Notes under the pieces: model-generated | What the model was told of the DNA's origin: nothing | Seen by the model: the letters and a program-made list of their open reading frames with translations, nothing else | Database searches by the model: none | Program-made: the position numbers and the translations under genes | Shown here: positions 24,626 to 36,773 of the stretch, piece by piece | Numbering within the stretch: position 1 is the stretch's first letter | How the letters are laid out: each line of letters starts with the position of its first letter | Source of the DNA: Ancylobacter novellus | GTDB lineage: Bacteria > Pseudomonadota > Alphaproteobacteria > Rhizobiales > Methylopilaceae | Assembly (NCBI GenBank): GCA_003241695.1 | Contig: QFPN01000003.1 | Coordinates: 1-64,000 of the forward strand | Length of the DNA stretch: 64,000 bases | Direction of reading: 5' to 3'

Positions 24626-25219
24626 TCAGTGCGACGAGGGGCCGCCGCCCGGACCGTCCGGACGGACCTCCGCCGCCATCAGACCCTTGGGTCCGGGCCC
24701 GAAGCGGGCGTAGATTTTCTGGCCCGGCCTGAGCTCCATGATGCCGAAGCGGCGCAGGGTCTCCATGTGGATGAAGATGTCCGGCGAGCCGTCGCCGCGC
24801 GTCAGGAAGCCGAAGCCGCGCAGGCGGTTGAACCACTTCACCTCGACGAGCTCGAGGCCGCTGGTCGGCGTGACGGAGACGTGGGTGCGCGCAGGCGGAA
24901 GTTCGCCCGGATGCCGAGCGGTCGATTCGTCGAGCGAAATGACGCGGAAAGCCTGCGCGCCCTTGGTGCGCAGCTGCGCCTCGCAGACGATCCGCGCGCC
25001 CTCGGCCGCGGTCTGGAAGCCGTCGCGGCGCATGCAGGTGACGTGCAGAAGGATGTCCGGCCCGCCATCGTCCGGCACGATGAAGCCGTAGCCCTTGGCC
25101 ACGTCGAACCATTTGATGACGCCGGACGCTTCGTAGAGATCGACCGGCTCGGCCTCTTCGGTCCGCTCCGCTCGCCCGACCGAGAGACGCGCCGCGTTCT
25201 TCGCCCGCTCTTCACTCAT
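24626..25219 (-). CDS. Double cold-shock-domain protein
   Basis: 197 residues with two nucleic-acid-binding cold-shock domains. The first (about 30-95) has GVIKWFDVAKGYGFIVPDDG; the second (about 122-188) has EVKWFNRLRGFGFLTRGDG and PDIFIHMETLRRFG. RNP1-like KGYGFI and RGFGFL are intact in both. Duplicated cold-shock domains of this length are an alphaproteobacterial form of CspA-like RNA chaperone. The ATG at 25219 is the first start that leaves a normal N-terminus. DUF192 follows in the same transcript. Confidence 0.92.
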   Translation of the reverse strand: MSEERAKNAARLSVGRAERTEEAEPVDLYEASGVIKWFDVAKGYGFIVPDDGGPDILLHVTCMRRDGFQTAAEGARIVCEAQLRTKGAQAFRVISLDESTARHPGELPPARTHVSVTPTSGLELVEVKWFNRLRGFGFLTRGDGSPDIFIHMETLRRFGIMELRPGQKIYARFGPGPKGLMAAEVRPDGPGGGPSSH

Positions 25220-25363
25220 ACGAACCGCCTGCCCGCAACAAACACCGACGGAGAGCCGACGTCCGACTCGTTCTCTCCTCTGACGATAGCATCCAGAGAA
25301 CGCGGGGAAAGCGAAAAATGGCCCAATCAAGGCGCTGAGCCGGAGATTAGGGCGAAGAGCAGG

Positions 25364-26125
25364 TTAAGGCCCGTCCGCATAAGGCGAGAAAATCTCGACG
25401 AGATCGCCGCGCAGCACGAGGTCCGCGTAAGGATCGAGATCGGTCGGCTCCCGGTTCGCGATCACGAGCGTCGCGCCGGCCTGTTTCGCCATGAGAGGAA
25501 GCGCCGCCGCGGGATAGACGACCAGCGACGAGCCGAGGACGAGGAACAGGTCGGCGTCGCGGGCCGCCGCCTCCGCCCGCGCCATCGCCTCGACGGGCAT
25601 CGCCTGTCCGAACGAAATGGTGGCCGACTTCACGAGCCCGCCGCATGACCGGCAGACGGGCGGCCGCCCGGTCGCCTCGAAGGCCTCGCGGATGTCGGCG
25701 AGCTCATGCCGCGCCCGGCACTCCAGACAGGCCGCGTAGGTTCCGTTGCCGTGAAGCTCGACGAGCTTTTCGGAAGGTACGCCGGAGGCTTCATGCAGGC
25801 CGTCGATGTTCTGCGTGACGACGACGGCCGCCCTGCCCTCCGCGACGAAGCGGGCGACCGCCCGGTGGGCCGCGTTGGGGACCGCGCCGCGCGTGGCGTC
25901 GTCGACGGCGAACTTGCGCCGCCACGCCTCCCGCCGCATTTCGGGCGAGGACACGAAGGCTTCGAAGTCGATCGGCCGGTTCTTCGTCCAGACCCCGCCG
26001 GGACTGCGAAAGTCCGGGATGCCTGAGCCCGTCGAGACGCCGGCGCCTGTGAAGATGACGACCGAGCGCGCTTCGCGGATCAGGCGATCGAGCGCCGCGA
26101 TCTTGCGATCGTCGTCCGGCCCCAT
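25364..26125 (-). CDS. SIR2-family NAD-dependent protein deacylase
   Basis: 253 residues. The NAD-binding GAGVSTGSGIPDFRSPGG (residues about 26-43), the catalytic NIDGLHEASG followed by ELHGN, and the four zinc cysteines (CLEC and CRSC) are present. It should remove acetyl or longer acyl groups from lysines of cytoplasmic enzymes. The ATG at 26125 has GGAGGGAAGT upstream. It is divergent from the glyoxalase gene with 39 bases between the starts. Confidence 0.93.
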   Translation of the reverse strand: MGPDDDRKIAALDRLIREARSVVIFTGAGVSTGSGIPDFRSPGGVWTKNRPIDFEAFVSSPEMRREAWRRKFAVDDATRGAVPNAAHRAVARFVAEGRAAVVVTQNIDGLHEASGVPSEKLVELHGNGTYAACLECRARHELADIREAFEATGRPPVCRSCGGLVKSATISFGQAMPVEAMARAEAAARDADLFLVLGSSLVVYPAAALPLMAKQAGATLVIANREPTDLDPYADLVLRGDLVEIFSPYADGP

Positions 26126-26164
26126 ACTTCCCTCCCCGCAATTCCCGACGCGACGGAGCCCGCG

Positions 26165-26584
26165 ATGAGATATCTTCACACCATGGTCCGCGTGAGCGAC
26201 GTCGACGCCTCGCTCGATTTCTATTGCGGCAAGCTCGGCCTTGAAGAGGTGCGCCGCACGGACAACGAGAAAGGCCGTTTCACTCTCATCTTCCTCGCCC
26301 CTCCGGGCCAGAGCGAGGCGCAGGTCGAACTGACCTACAACTGGGATCCGGAAGCCTACGGCGAAGGCCGCAACTTCGGCCATCTCGCTTATGAAGTGGA
26401 AGACATCTACGCGCTGTGCGACCGACTGATGAAGGCGGGCGTCGTCATCAACCGCCCGCCGCGCGACGGCCGCATGGCCTTCGTGCGCTCGCCCGACAAC
26501 ATCTCGATCGAGCTGCTGCAGAAGGGCGGCGCGAAGGCGCCGGCCGAGCCCTGGGTCTCCATGGAGAACGTCGGCAAGTGGTGA
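26165..26584 (+). CDS. gloA: Lactoylglutathione lyase (glyoxalase I)
   Basis: 139 residues of the vicinal-oxygen-chelate fold. It converts the methylglyoxal-glutathione hemithioacetal to S-lactoylglutathione. Metal ligands are recognisable: H5 in MRYLHTMVRV, E in QVELTYNWDPEAY, H in NFGHLAYEVED and E in NISIELLQKG. Its length fits the bacterial Ni/Co-type GloA. It converges on the dioxygenase gene. Confidence 0.93.
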   Translation: MRYLHTMVRVSDVDASLDFYCGKLGLEEVRRTDNEKGRFTLIFLAPPGQSEAQVELTYNWDPEAYGEGRNFGHLAYEVEDIYALCDRLMKAGVVINRPPRDGRMAFVRSPDNISIELLQKGGAKAPAEPWVSMENVGKW

Positions 26585-26599
26585 GGCGCGCTCCGCGCC

Positions 26600-27643
26600 T
26601 TATCCGCCTGCCGCCTTCGGCGGGGTCGCGGCGGTGACGGTCCCGGCGGCCCGCCAAGGGCTCTTGCCGAGGCCGAACTTCTCGAGCCGGTCCAGCAGCG
26701 ACCAGAAGATCGGCGCCTGCCGGCCCTTGAGCGGCGACAGCGTCCACGGGTCCAGCCCGACGAAAGGCAGGAACGGGTTGCGCCGGGCGTAGGCCCAGAT
26801 CTCGACGCGGGTCGACGGCCGGACGCTCTGCCCCCTCGCATGGAAGCCCGACGTGTCCGCCACCACCAGCGTGTTGGCCGGAACCGCGAATTTCTTCGGC
26901 TCGGGCAAAGCCATGCGCTTGAGGTCGCGCGCCGTGACGCGGAACGAGCCGCGCGAGGACAGCCGGTCGAGCGTCGAGGCCTTGACGCTCATCATGCGCT
27001 CCCAGGCGAGCCGCCGCTTGGTCGGACGGTGGGAGCCCGGCACGTAGACGAAGGGGCCGAGATCTTCCTCGACGTCGTGCAGGAAGAGCCAGGCCTTCAT
27101 CGTGGGATGGAAGGTGTCGGCGTGGACCGACGTCTGCGGGTCGGTCGCGGACCGGTCGACCTGCGCGAACACGGTCTGGACGTAGACGATCGGCTCGGCG
27201 TCGAAGGTCGAGACATAGCGCACGAGATTCTGGAACGGAGCCCCGTTCACGGCCTTTTCGGTCGCGGGCATCCGCTTCAGCAGATCGGGATCGAGCGCGA
27301 TCCGGCGCGTGATGGCGTCGCCCTGCTTCATCTCCCGCACCGGCGCCTCGGTCCGGCGGATCTCGTCGACGAGCGCGCGGAACTGGTCGTCGGGCAGAAA
27401 ATTCCGCTTCAGGATGAAGCCGTTCCGGGCGAACTCCTCACGATCTTCGGGAGCGAGCCGCGCCGCGAGCTTTGCGCGACGCGCCTCCGCCATGCGGTAA
27501 GCGAGGCGCACGCGCCAGACATGGAGGCCGCGCCGGTTCAGGCGGGCGTTGCCCAGAATGCTGTTGTCGCAGAACGATTTCGCGCCGGTGAAGATCTGCG
27601 CGGCCCAGACCGGCGCCAACAGCCATCGAAGCGCTGTCGTCAT
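26600..27643 (-). CDS. Phytanoyl-CoA dioxygenase (PhyH) family protein
   Basis: 347 residues of the Fe(II)/2-oxoglutarate dioxygenase superfamily. The iron-binding triad can be proposed as H and D in SVHADTFHPT (HxD) and H in DTSGFHARGQ, with R in STRVEIWAY as the oxoglutarate contact. The first 65 residues are an extension rich in Arg and hydrophobic residues. PhyH proteins hydroxylate lipids, fatty acids or small molecules. It is divergent from the RpfF-like gene with 550 bases between; a role in modifying a fatty-acid product is speculative. Confidence 0.78.
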   Translation of the reverse strand: MTTALRWLLAPVWAAQIFTGAKSFCDNSILGNARLNRRGLHVWRVRLAYRMAEARRAKLAARLAPEDREEFARNGFILKRNFLPDDQFRALVDEIRRTEAPVREMKQGDAITRRIALDPDLLKRMPATEKAVNGAPFQNLVRYVSTFDAEPIVYVQTVFAQVDRSATDPQTSVHADTFHPTMKAWLFLHDVEEDLGPFVYVPGSHRPTKRRLAWERMMSVKASTLDRLSSRGSFRVTARDLKRMALPEPKKFAVPANTLVVADTSGFHARGQSVRPSTRVEIWAYARRNPFLPFVGLDPWTLSPLKGRQAPIFWSLLDRLEKFGLGKSPWRAAGTVTAATPPKAAGG

Positions 27644-28192
27644 CGTCTCGGCTCCTCATGCTCGGCGCCAGCTTCGCGCCCTTCCCTCATCACTAACGCG
27701 ACGCTCGCCGCCTGTCCCGAACCAAATCCCCGCCCAGCGGCCGCCTGCGACAAGCCGGACCGCATTGCTGCGCCGCGTCATTGCTTGTCGTTTGACTACG
27801 AGCAGGGCTTGTGCGGCCGGCATGACGAAAGCCCTAGTGACCCGAACGAGCGGATCTCGGCCCAAAAAAGGCAATAATGTGGCTGCGGCGTTAAAGCGAG
27901 ACGGATGCCTCTTCGCAGTCGCACACTCGCGAACATTTCCAATCGAAGAGAACGAAAAAAAGAAAATCTTCCAATTTCGAACCTGGAAGCCAGCCGTTGC
28001 AGCATTTGATTTCAATGATCTCAAATCGATACAAACAAATTCAAAGTCTGAATTATAAACCTGAATCAGAAATTAAAGTTAACGATTAGTTGCCTGCGCG
28101 CGGCAATCTGCACGCTGTTGAAAAGGGTAAAGGAAGCGTTAAGGTCGTTAATCAACTTAACATGGCATGGGGCCGCGGGACTGGAGCTCAGA
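27644..28192. other. Long divergent intergenic region upstream of the RpfF-like gene
   Basis: About 550 bases between the dioxygenase and the RpfF-like gene. 27930-28090 is AT-rich in an otherwise GC-rich neighbourhood, as expected for a regulatory region. Short frames are open on both strands but have no signs of coding. No RNA gene was recognised, though a small RNA cannot be excluded. Confidence 0.45.
28139..28160. promoter_or_regulatory. Three TTAA tetramers at 9-bp spacing before rpfF
   Basis: TTAA occurs at 28139, 28148 and 28157, about 33-54 bases before the chosen start codon; the last copy reads TTAACATG. The even spacing suggests a protein-binding site. CtrA half-sites are TTAA-type but with 7, not 5, bases between, so CtrA is not supported. 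Confidence 0.3.
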
Positions 28193-29194
28193 ATGTCGAT
28201 TTCGATGAGCCTGCCCGAAATTCGACCGTTCATGCGCCTCAACGGCGCACGCGAACGGCTTCAGGCGGCGCTGGGACAGCCGTCGAGAGGCGCCGCGCAG
28301 GACGCGGTTCAGACGCCGGGCGAGCGCCTCGCGGCGGCTTCCTACGCCGAGATCGAGATCGAGCACGACGCGGCGCTCGAAACGTCGTGGTGCTGGATGA
28401 ATCCGATCGACGCGCCGAGCTTCACGCCCGGGCTGCTGCGCGATCTGTCGGCTCATCAGCGGCTGATCCGCCGCACGTTCGACGAGGCGCCGGCCGACGC
28501 CCCCGCGCCCATCAAGCACGCGGTCTTCGCCTCACGGCTTCCCGGCATCTACAATCTCGGCGGCGACCTCGGCCTGTTCGCCGGCTGGATCCGCGCGCGC
28601 GACCGCGACGGCCTTGCGACCTACGCCCGCGCCTGCATCGACGTTCTGCACGAGAACGCGATCGCGTTCGACAAACCAGTGATCACCGTCGCGCTGGTGC
28701 AGGGCGACGCGCTCGGCGGCGGCTTCGAGGCCGCGCTCTCCTGCGACATGATCGTGGCCGAGCGAGGCTCGAAATTCGGCCTGCCGGAAATCCTGTTCAA
28801 CCTGTTTCCTGGGATGGGCGCCTATTCGATGCTGCTCCGCCGGCTCGGCGGCGCACAGGCGGAACGCTTCATCGCAAGCGGAAAACTGTACACCGCCGAA
28901 GAGCTTCACGCCCTCGGCCTCGTTCAGGTGCTGGCGGAGCCGGGCGACGGCGTCGCCGAAACCCATCGGCTGCTGCAGCGAAACCTTCGCCGCCACAACG
29001 GCCTCTCGGCGCTGTTCCGCGCGGGCCGTCGCGCCGCGCCGCTGCTCTATGAGGAGCTGGCCGACATCACCGACATCTGGGTCGACGCGGCGCTCAGGCT
29101 CGAAGAGCCGGACCTGCGCAAGATGGAGCGTCTCACGGCGGCGCAGGATCGGCGCCTGATCGCGAAAGCCGTCTTCGATCCCGCGGCTGGATAA
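28193..29194 (+). CDS. rpfF: RpfF-like DSF synthase (enoyl-CoA hydratase/thioesterase family)
   Basis: 333 residues of the crotonase superfamily, much closer to RpfF than to ordinary enoyl-CoA hydratases. RpfF makes cis-2-unsaturated fatty-acid signals (DSF family) from acyl-ACP by dehydration and thioester cleavage. The RpfF-specific segments IYNLGGDLGLFAGWIR, ALVQGDALGGGFEAALSCD and FGLPEILFNLFPGMGAYSML are present, as is the C-terminal ITDIWVDAALRLEEPDLRKM. The two catalytic glutamates correspond to E179 and E199, 20 residues apart like E141 and E161 of Xanthomonas RpfF. There is an extra N-terminal 45 residues or so. The ATG at 28193 has GGAG 6 bases upstream. It converges on the RpfC-like kinase gene with 33 bases between. 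Confidence 0.88.
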   Translation: MSISMSLPEIRPFMRLNGARERLQAALGQPSRGAAQDAVQTPGERLAAASYAEIEIEHDAALETSWCWMNPIDAPSFTPGLLRDLSAHQRLIRRTFDEAPADAPAPIKHAVFASRLPGIYNLGGDLGLFAGWIRARDRDGLATYARACIDVLHENAIAFDKPVITVALVQGDALGGGFEAALSCDMIVAERGSKFGLPEILFNLFPGMGAYSMLLRRLGGAQAERFIASGKLYTAEELHALGLVQVLAEPGDGVAETHRLLQRNLRRHNGLSALFRAGRRAAPLLYEELADITDIWVDAALRLEEPDLRKMERLTAAQDRRLIAKAVFDPAAG

Positions 29195-29227
29195 ATCCCG
29201 CGGCCGCCGACCTCCCGGCGCCGGACG

Positions 29228-31818
<2,591 letters not shown>

Positions 31819-31822
<4 letters not shown>

Positions 31823-33966
31823 GCCGAACGGACCAGCAGCGTCTCGCGGCGGACCAGATCGACGAAAAGGTCGGACCGCATCGGTCTTCCGAAATAGAAG
31901 CCCTGCACCTCGTCGCAGCCTTCCGAGCGCAGATGCGCGACCTGCGCGGCCGTTTCGACGCCTTCCGCGATCACCTCGAGGTCGAGGCTGTGGCCGAGAT
32001 TTACGATCGCGCGGACGATCGCGGCGTCGTTGGCGTCGCTCTTGAGATTGGCGATGAAGCTCTTGTCGATCTTCAGCCGGTCGATCGGGAAGTGCTTGAC
32101 GTAGGCGAGCGACGAATAGCCGGTCCCGAAGTCGTCGATCGAGAAGCTCACGCCGCGGCCGCGCAAAGCCTCGAGCTGCCGCACGACCGCGCCCGTCTCC
32201 TGCAGCAGGATCGTTTCGGTGAGTTCGAGCTCGAGCCGGTTCGGCGGCAGCGCGCTTTCCTCGAGAGCCTCCACGACGATCGACTCGACGTCCGTCTTGA
32301 GGAACTGGACCCCCGACAGGTTCACCGCGACGCGGATCGGCGGAAGCCCCTGGGCGCTCCACGAAGCCGCCTGCGCGCAGGCCTCGCGCAGCACCCAGTT
32401 GTTGATCGGAACGATGAGGCCGTTTTCCTCTGCCTGCGGCAGGAACTCGCCGGGCGCCACGAGGTCGCCGTTCTCGCGCCGCCAGCGGATGAGCGCCTCC
32501 GCGCCCACGATGCGTCCGGTCGCAAGCGCGACCTGGGGCTGGAAATGCAGCTCGAATTCTCCGCGCGCGAGCGCGCGGCGCAAGTCGCTCTCAAGCACGG
32601 TGATCGCGCGGGCGGTCGTGTCCATGTCCGCCGCGAAGGCGCGGAACCCGTCGCGGCCGTCGGCCTTGGCGCGGTACATTGCGAGGTCGGCGTTCTTGAG
32701 CAGTTCGTCGACGTCGAAGCCGTTGTCCGGAAACAACGCGATGCCGATCGAGGCGGAGGTCAGGATCTCCTCGCCCTCGAAGCGGAACGGCGCGGCGAGC
32801 GCGGTCCTGATGCGACGCGCGAGATCCTTGGTGTCGTCGAAATTCGCCACGTTCGACTGAAGGATCGCGAACTCGTCGCCGCCAAGACGCGCCACCGTGT
32901 CGCTCTCCCGCACTGTCGTGCGCAGGCGGTCGGCGACGGCGCGCAGCAGGCGGTCTCCGAAGTGGTGTCCGAGGACGTCGTTGATCCCTTTGAAGCGATC
33001 GAGGTCGAAGAGATGGAGCGCGAACTTGCTTCCCGACCGGCGGGACTGCGCGATCTCGTGACGGACGCGCTCGTGCAGCAGGGAGCGGTTCGGCAGATCG
33101 GTCAGCGCGTCATGATGCGCGAGATAACGCAGATGCCGCTCGGCGCGCTTGCGGTCCGATATGTCGAGGGACGTCGTCAGCACGGCGACGATCTCGCCGG
33201 CCGCGTCGCGAAGCGGCGCTTTGGTGGTGAGAACATAGCGAGCTTCGCCGTTGGCTCCGGAGATTTCCTCCTCGAAGCTCGGCAGTCCGACGCCGCTTTC
33301 GCAGATCAGTCGGTCGAGGGCCGCGCTGCGGGCGCCCTGCTCGGGACCGAAGATTTCCACCGCGCTCGCCCCGAGCAACGCCGAGGGTTCGACGCCCTTG
33401 GCGGCCGCCTGATGGGCGTTGACGAAGATGCAGCGGCCTTCGCGATCGGCCGCGCTGATCAAGGCCGGAACGGTGTCGATCACCTGCGCGAGACGTTCCG
33501 TCGAGTCGCGCAGCGCCCTGGCGCGCGACTGCTCGCTCGTCCGGAGTTCGTTCTCGAGGCTCAGGGCCCGGCTCGCGATGACGATCTGCTGGCGGCGCAT
33601 CTTGAGGAGATTGCGCGCGCGCGTCAGGAATTCGTGATGATCGACCGGGCTGAGGAGAAAGTCAGTCGCGCCCGCCTCCAGCGCCGACAGCCGGAACGAA
33701 CGCTCCTCGTAGACGGTCAGCACGACCACCGGCACGTCCTCGCATCCCGGCAGCTTGCGAAAGCGTCGCGTGAACTCGGCGCCGTCGATCTCCGGCATCT
33801 TGTAGTCGGTGATGACGAGATCGGGGATGTTTTCGGACATCCAGTCGAGCGCGTCGAGCGGGTCCTCGAAGGCGCGCACCACCACGTCCGGCTCGATCGT
33901 CGCGGCGAGTTTCGCGAAGATGTTCCGGTTCGTCACGCGGTCGTCGAGGATGCAGATGAGCGCCAT
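31819..33966 (-). CDS. REC-PAS-GGDEF-EAL response regulator (RpfG counterpart with c-di-GMP output)
   Basis: 715 residues, first gene of the operon with the RpfC-like kinase. Residues 1-120 are a receiver domain of the RpfG kind (MALICILDDRVTNRNIFAKL; phosphoacceptor D54 in VITDYKMPEIDGAEF). A coiled stretch and a PAS domain (about 160-280) follow. Next is GGDEF (about 285-445, RLGGDEFAI intact), then EAL (about 460-705, with GAEALIRWRR, ELTETILL, DDFGTGYSSL and EGVET). Both c-di-GMP domains look catalytically intact by motif. In Xanthomonas the RpfG output is HD-GYP; here it is GGDEF-EAL. The ATG at 33966 is the first Met of the receiver; a TTG 18 bases upstream is possible. Confidence 0.88.
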
Positions 33967-34171
33967 ATGACACGCAAAGTCCAAGCCTGCCGCATCGGGC
34001 CGACGGCGGCGCGCGACGAAACAGGCCAGCCTGATCGAAACGGCTTGGCTGGCCTGATCCTTCTCTGACGATGTAACAAGCCGAGATTAAGGAAACGAGA
34101 ATCGGCTTCTGCGTATGCTCGCCCATGTCGAGCGGAACAAGCGCAGTCGATCTTCGCGCTGACCGGACCCC

Positions 34172-35440
34172 ATGACCGAGACTTCCGCTTTCGCAGAACG
34201 TTCGCGCGCGCCCACGGTCGCCGTGGTGGGAGCCGGCCCCGCGGGCCTCGCCGCAGCCGAACGGGCCGCCGCCGCGGGATGCGGCGTGCGCCTCTTCGAA
34301 CGCATGCCGACGCCGGCGCGCAAGCTGCTGATGGCGGGACGCGGCGGCCTCAACCTGACGCATTCAGAAGCGCTCGACCGCTTCCTGACGCGCTATGGAC
34401 GAGCGGCCGACAGCCTCGCGCCGGCGATCCGCGCCTTCGACCCCGAAGCGCTGAGAGCGTGGTCGGAGAAGCTCGGCGTCGAAACCTTCGTCGGCACCAG
34501 CGGCCGCGTGTTCCCGCGCGCGCTCAAGGCTTCTCCGCTGCTGCGCGCGTGGCTCGCCCGGCTCTCCGGCCTCGGCGTCGATCTGCGCGTACGGCATCGA
34601 TGGACCGGGTTCGGCCACGGCGGCGCGCTCTGCTTCGAAACGCCCGACGGCCCATGCGAGGTCTCGGCGGACGCCGTCGTGATCGCGCTCGGCGGAGCGA
34701 GCTGGCCCCGGCTCGGCGGCGACGGAAGCTGGTTTCCGGCCTTCGAAGCGCTGGGCGTCGGGCTCGCGCCGCTCGAACCTGCGAATTGCGGCTTCGTGGT
34801 CCGATGGAGCTCGACGTTCTCCGAGCGTTTCGCGGGCGCGCCGCTCAAGCGCTCGGCGCTGTCCTTCGCGGGGGAAACAGCGCGCGGCGAAGCGGTCGTC
34901 ACCAGAGACGGGATCGAGGGCGGTCTGATCTACGCGCTGTCGGCGCGCCTGCGCGAGGCGATCGCGCGCGACGGCGAAGCGGTGGCGGAACTCGATCTCA
35001 GGCCCGACCTCGACCGGATGGCGCTCGTCGACCGGCTCTCCAGGCCGCGCGGCAAGCGATCGCTCTCCACCCATCTCGCCAAGGCCGCCGGGCTTTCGCC
35101 CGTCGCGGTCGCGCTGCTGAGGGAAGCCGGCCCGCCGCCGCAGGACGCCGAGACGCTCGCGCGGCGGATCAAGGCGGTCCCGCTGCGGCTCGATGCTCAC
35201 AAGTCGATTGAGCGGGCGATCTCGAGCGCCGGCGGGATACGGCTTGAGGAAGTCGACGACGGCTTCATGCTGCGCCGTCGTCCGGGCGTGTTCGTCGCGG
35301 GCGAAATGCTCGACTGGGAAGCGCCGACCGGCGGCTACCTGCTGCAGGCGTGCTTCGCGACCGGCGCGGCGGCGGGAGAAGCCGCCGCGCGATGGGCGAC
35401 GGCGACCGCCGGCGCGTCTCAGGCCGCCGCCGCGCCCTGA
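34172..35440 (+). CDS. HI0933-like flavoprotein (TIGR03862 group)
   Basis: 422 residues with an N-terminal FAD dinucleotide-binding motif (VAVVGAGPAGLAAAERAA, residues 16-33) and the family segment MAGRGGLNLTHSE that marks the HI0933/YhiN group. The C-terminus has GVFVAGEMLDWEAPTGGYLL. The group is annotated as NAD(P)/FAD-dependent oxidoreductases of unknown substrate. It is divergent from the Rpf-like operon and overlaps gltX tail-to-tail by 22 bases. Confidence 0.85.
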   Translation: MTETSAFAERSRAPTVAVVGAGPAGLAAAERAAAAGCGVRLFERMPTPARKLLMAGRGGLNLTHSEALDRFLTRYGRAADSLAPAIRAFDPEALRAWSEKLGVETFVGTSGRVFPRALKASPLLRAWLARLSGLGVDLRVRHRWTGFGHGGALCFETPDGPCEVSADAVVIALGGASWPRLGGDGSWFPAFEALGVGLAPLEPANCGFVVRWSSTFSERFAGAPLKRSALSFAGETARGEAVVTRDGIEGGLIYALSARLREAIARDGEAVAELDLRPDLDRMALVDRLSRPRGKRSLSTHLAKAAGLSPVAVALLREAGPPPQDAETLARRIKAVPLRLDAHKSIERAISSAGGIRLEEVDDGFMLRRRPGVFVAGEMLDWEAPTGGYLLQACFATGAAAGEAAARWATATAGASQAAAAP

Positions 35441-36759
35441 AGACGCGCGAGCGCGCGCTCGCGGCCGATGAAGGGCAGCAGCCGCGCGAGCTCCGGTCCG
35501 CCGGGCTCGCCGGTGAGGGCGAGGCGAAGCGGCAGGAAGAGACCCCGACCCTTCCGGCCGGTCGCCGCCGACAGCGCGCCGGTCCAAGCCTTCCACGTCG
35601 TCTCGTCCCACGGCTCCGCCGGCAGAAGCCGCGCCGCTTCGGCGAGCAGACCGGCGTCCTCGGCGCCGGGCGGCGGCGTGAGCTCCGCCCCGGCGGCGAT
35701 GCGCCACCAGTCGGCCGCCTCGGCGACGGTCTTCAGATTGCCGCGCACGGTCTCCCAGAAGGCCGCGCCGCCGCCGACGCCCGCCGCGGCGAGGCGCGTC
35801 TCGACGGCTTCGAACGGGAGGCCGTGAACCGTCTTCGCCGACAGCGCCGAAAGATCCTCGACGTCGACGCGCGCGGGAGCGCGCGAAAGGCGCGACAGCT
35901 CGATCAGGCCGGCGAGTTCTTCGAGGTCATGAACCGGCCGCACCGCCTCCGCCGAACCGATGAGCGTCGCGTAGGCCGCGACGGCGAGCGCCTCGACGCC
36001 CTGTTCCCTCAGCGCGCCGAGCGAGAGCGCGCCGGACCGCTTGGAGAGCCCTTCGCCGTCGGCGGTGGTCAGAAGATTGTGGTGGGAAAGCGCCGGCGCC
36101 GGCGCGCCGAGCGCCGCGAACAGGTCGAGCTGGACTGCCGAATTCGCGACGTGATCCTCGCCGCGCACGATGTCTGTGATCCCGAGCGCGGCGTCGTCGA
36201 CCACGCTGGTGAAGACGTAGAGAAAGGTTCCGTCGTCTCGCCGCACGACCGGGTCCGAGAGGCTCGACAGGTCGATCTCCTGCGCGCCGCGCACGCCGTC
36301 GATCCAGCCGACGCGTCCGCCCGAGAGGCGGAAGCGCCAGTGCGGCCTACGACCCTCGGCCTCGAAGGCCGCGCGCTTCTCGGCCGTGAGCCTCAGCGCC
36401 GCGGGGTCATAGATCGGCGGGCGGCCCGAAGCGCGTGCGAGGCGACGGGCGCGGTCGAGCTCTTCTTCGGTCTCGTAAGCCGGATAGAGCCGATCGCCGA
36501 GGCGGACGAAGGCCTCTTCGTAGAGCGCCGCGCGTTCGGACTGGCGCACTTCGAGATCCGGCGCGAGTCCGAGCCAGCCGAGGTCCTCGCGGATCGCCTC
36601 GACATGCTCCTCGCGGACCCGCGCCGCGTCGGTGTCGTCGATGCGCAGGACGAACCGTCCGCCCGTCTTGCGGGCGAGCAACGCGTTCAGCAGCAGCGTG
36701 CGCGCGTTTCCGAGATGCAGGCGGCCGGTCGGCGACGGGGCGAAGCGGTAGGCGGTCAT
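35419..36759 (-). CDS. gltX: Glutamyl-tRNA synthetase
   Basis: 446 residues, class I aminoacyl-tRNA synthetase. The HIGH motif is HLGN (residues 16-19) in GRLHLGNARTLLLNALLA, the substrate motif is LRIDDTD, and KMSKS is represented by LSKRSGALSLG. The length is that of bacterial GltX; the C-terminal anticodon-binding domain is present, so it is not GluQ. Many alphaproteobacteria carry two GltX, one of which charges tRNA-Gln with glutamate; which one this is cannot be told. Confidence 0.92.
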   Translation of the reverse strand: MTAYRFAPSPTGRLHLGNARTLLLNALLARKTGGRFVLRIDDTDAARVREEHVEAIREDLGWLGLAPDLEVRQSERAALYEEAFVRLGDRLYPAYETEEELDRARRLARASGRPPIYDPAALRLTAEKRAAFEAEGRRPHWRFRLSGGRVGWIDGVRGAQEIDLSSLSDPVVRRDDGTFLYVFTSVVDDAALGITDIVRGEDHVANSAVQLDLFAALGAPAPALSHHNLLTTADGEGLSKRSGALSLGALREQGVEALAVAAYATLIGSAEAVRPVHDLEELAGLIELSRLSRAPARVDVEDLSALSAKTVHGLPFEAVETRLAAAGVGGGAAFWETVRGNLKTVAEAADWWRIAAGAELTPPPGAEDAGLLAEAARLLPAEPWDETTWKAWTGALSAATGRKGRGLFLPLRLALTGEPGGPELARLLPFIGRERALARLQGAAAA

Positions 36760-36773
36760 GGGAGGAAACCGAC

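Noticed and set aside
27549..28058. Small gene in the AT-rich stretch before rpfF
   Set aside because: Frames are open on both strands but lack a ribosome site, signal, domain or codon bias.
28139..28163. CtrA binding site before rpfF
   Set aside because: CtrA sites have 7 bases between TTAA halves; here the gap is 5.
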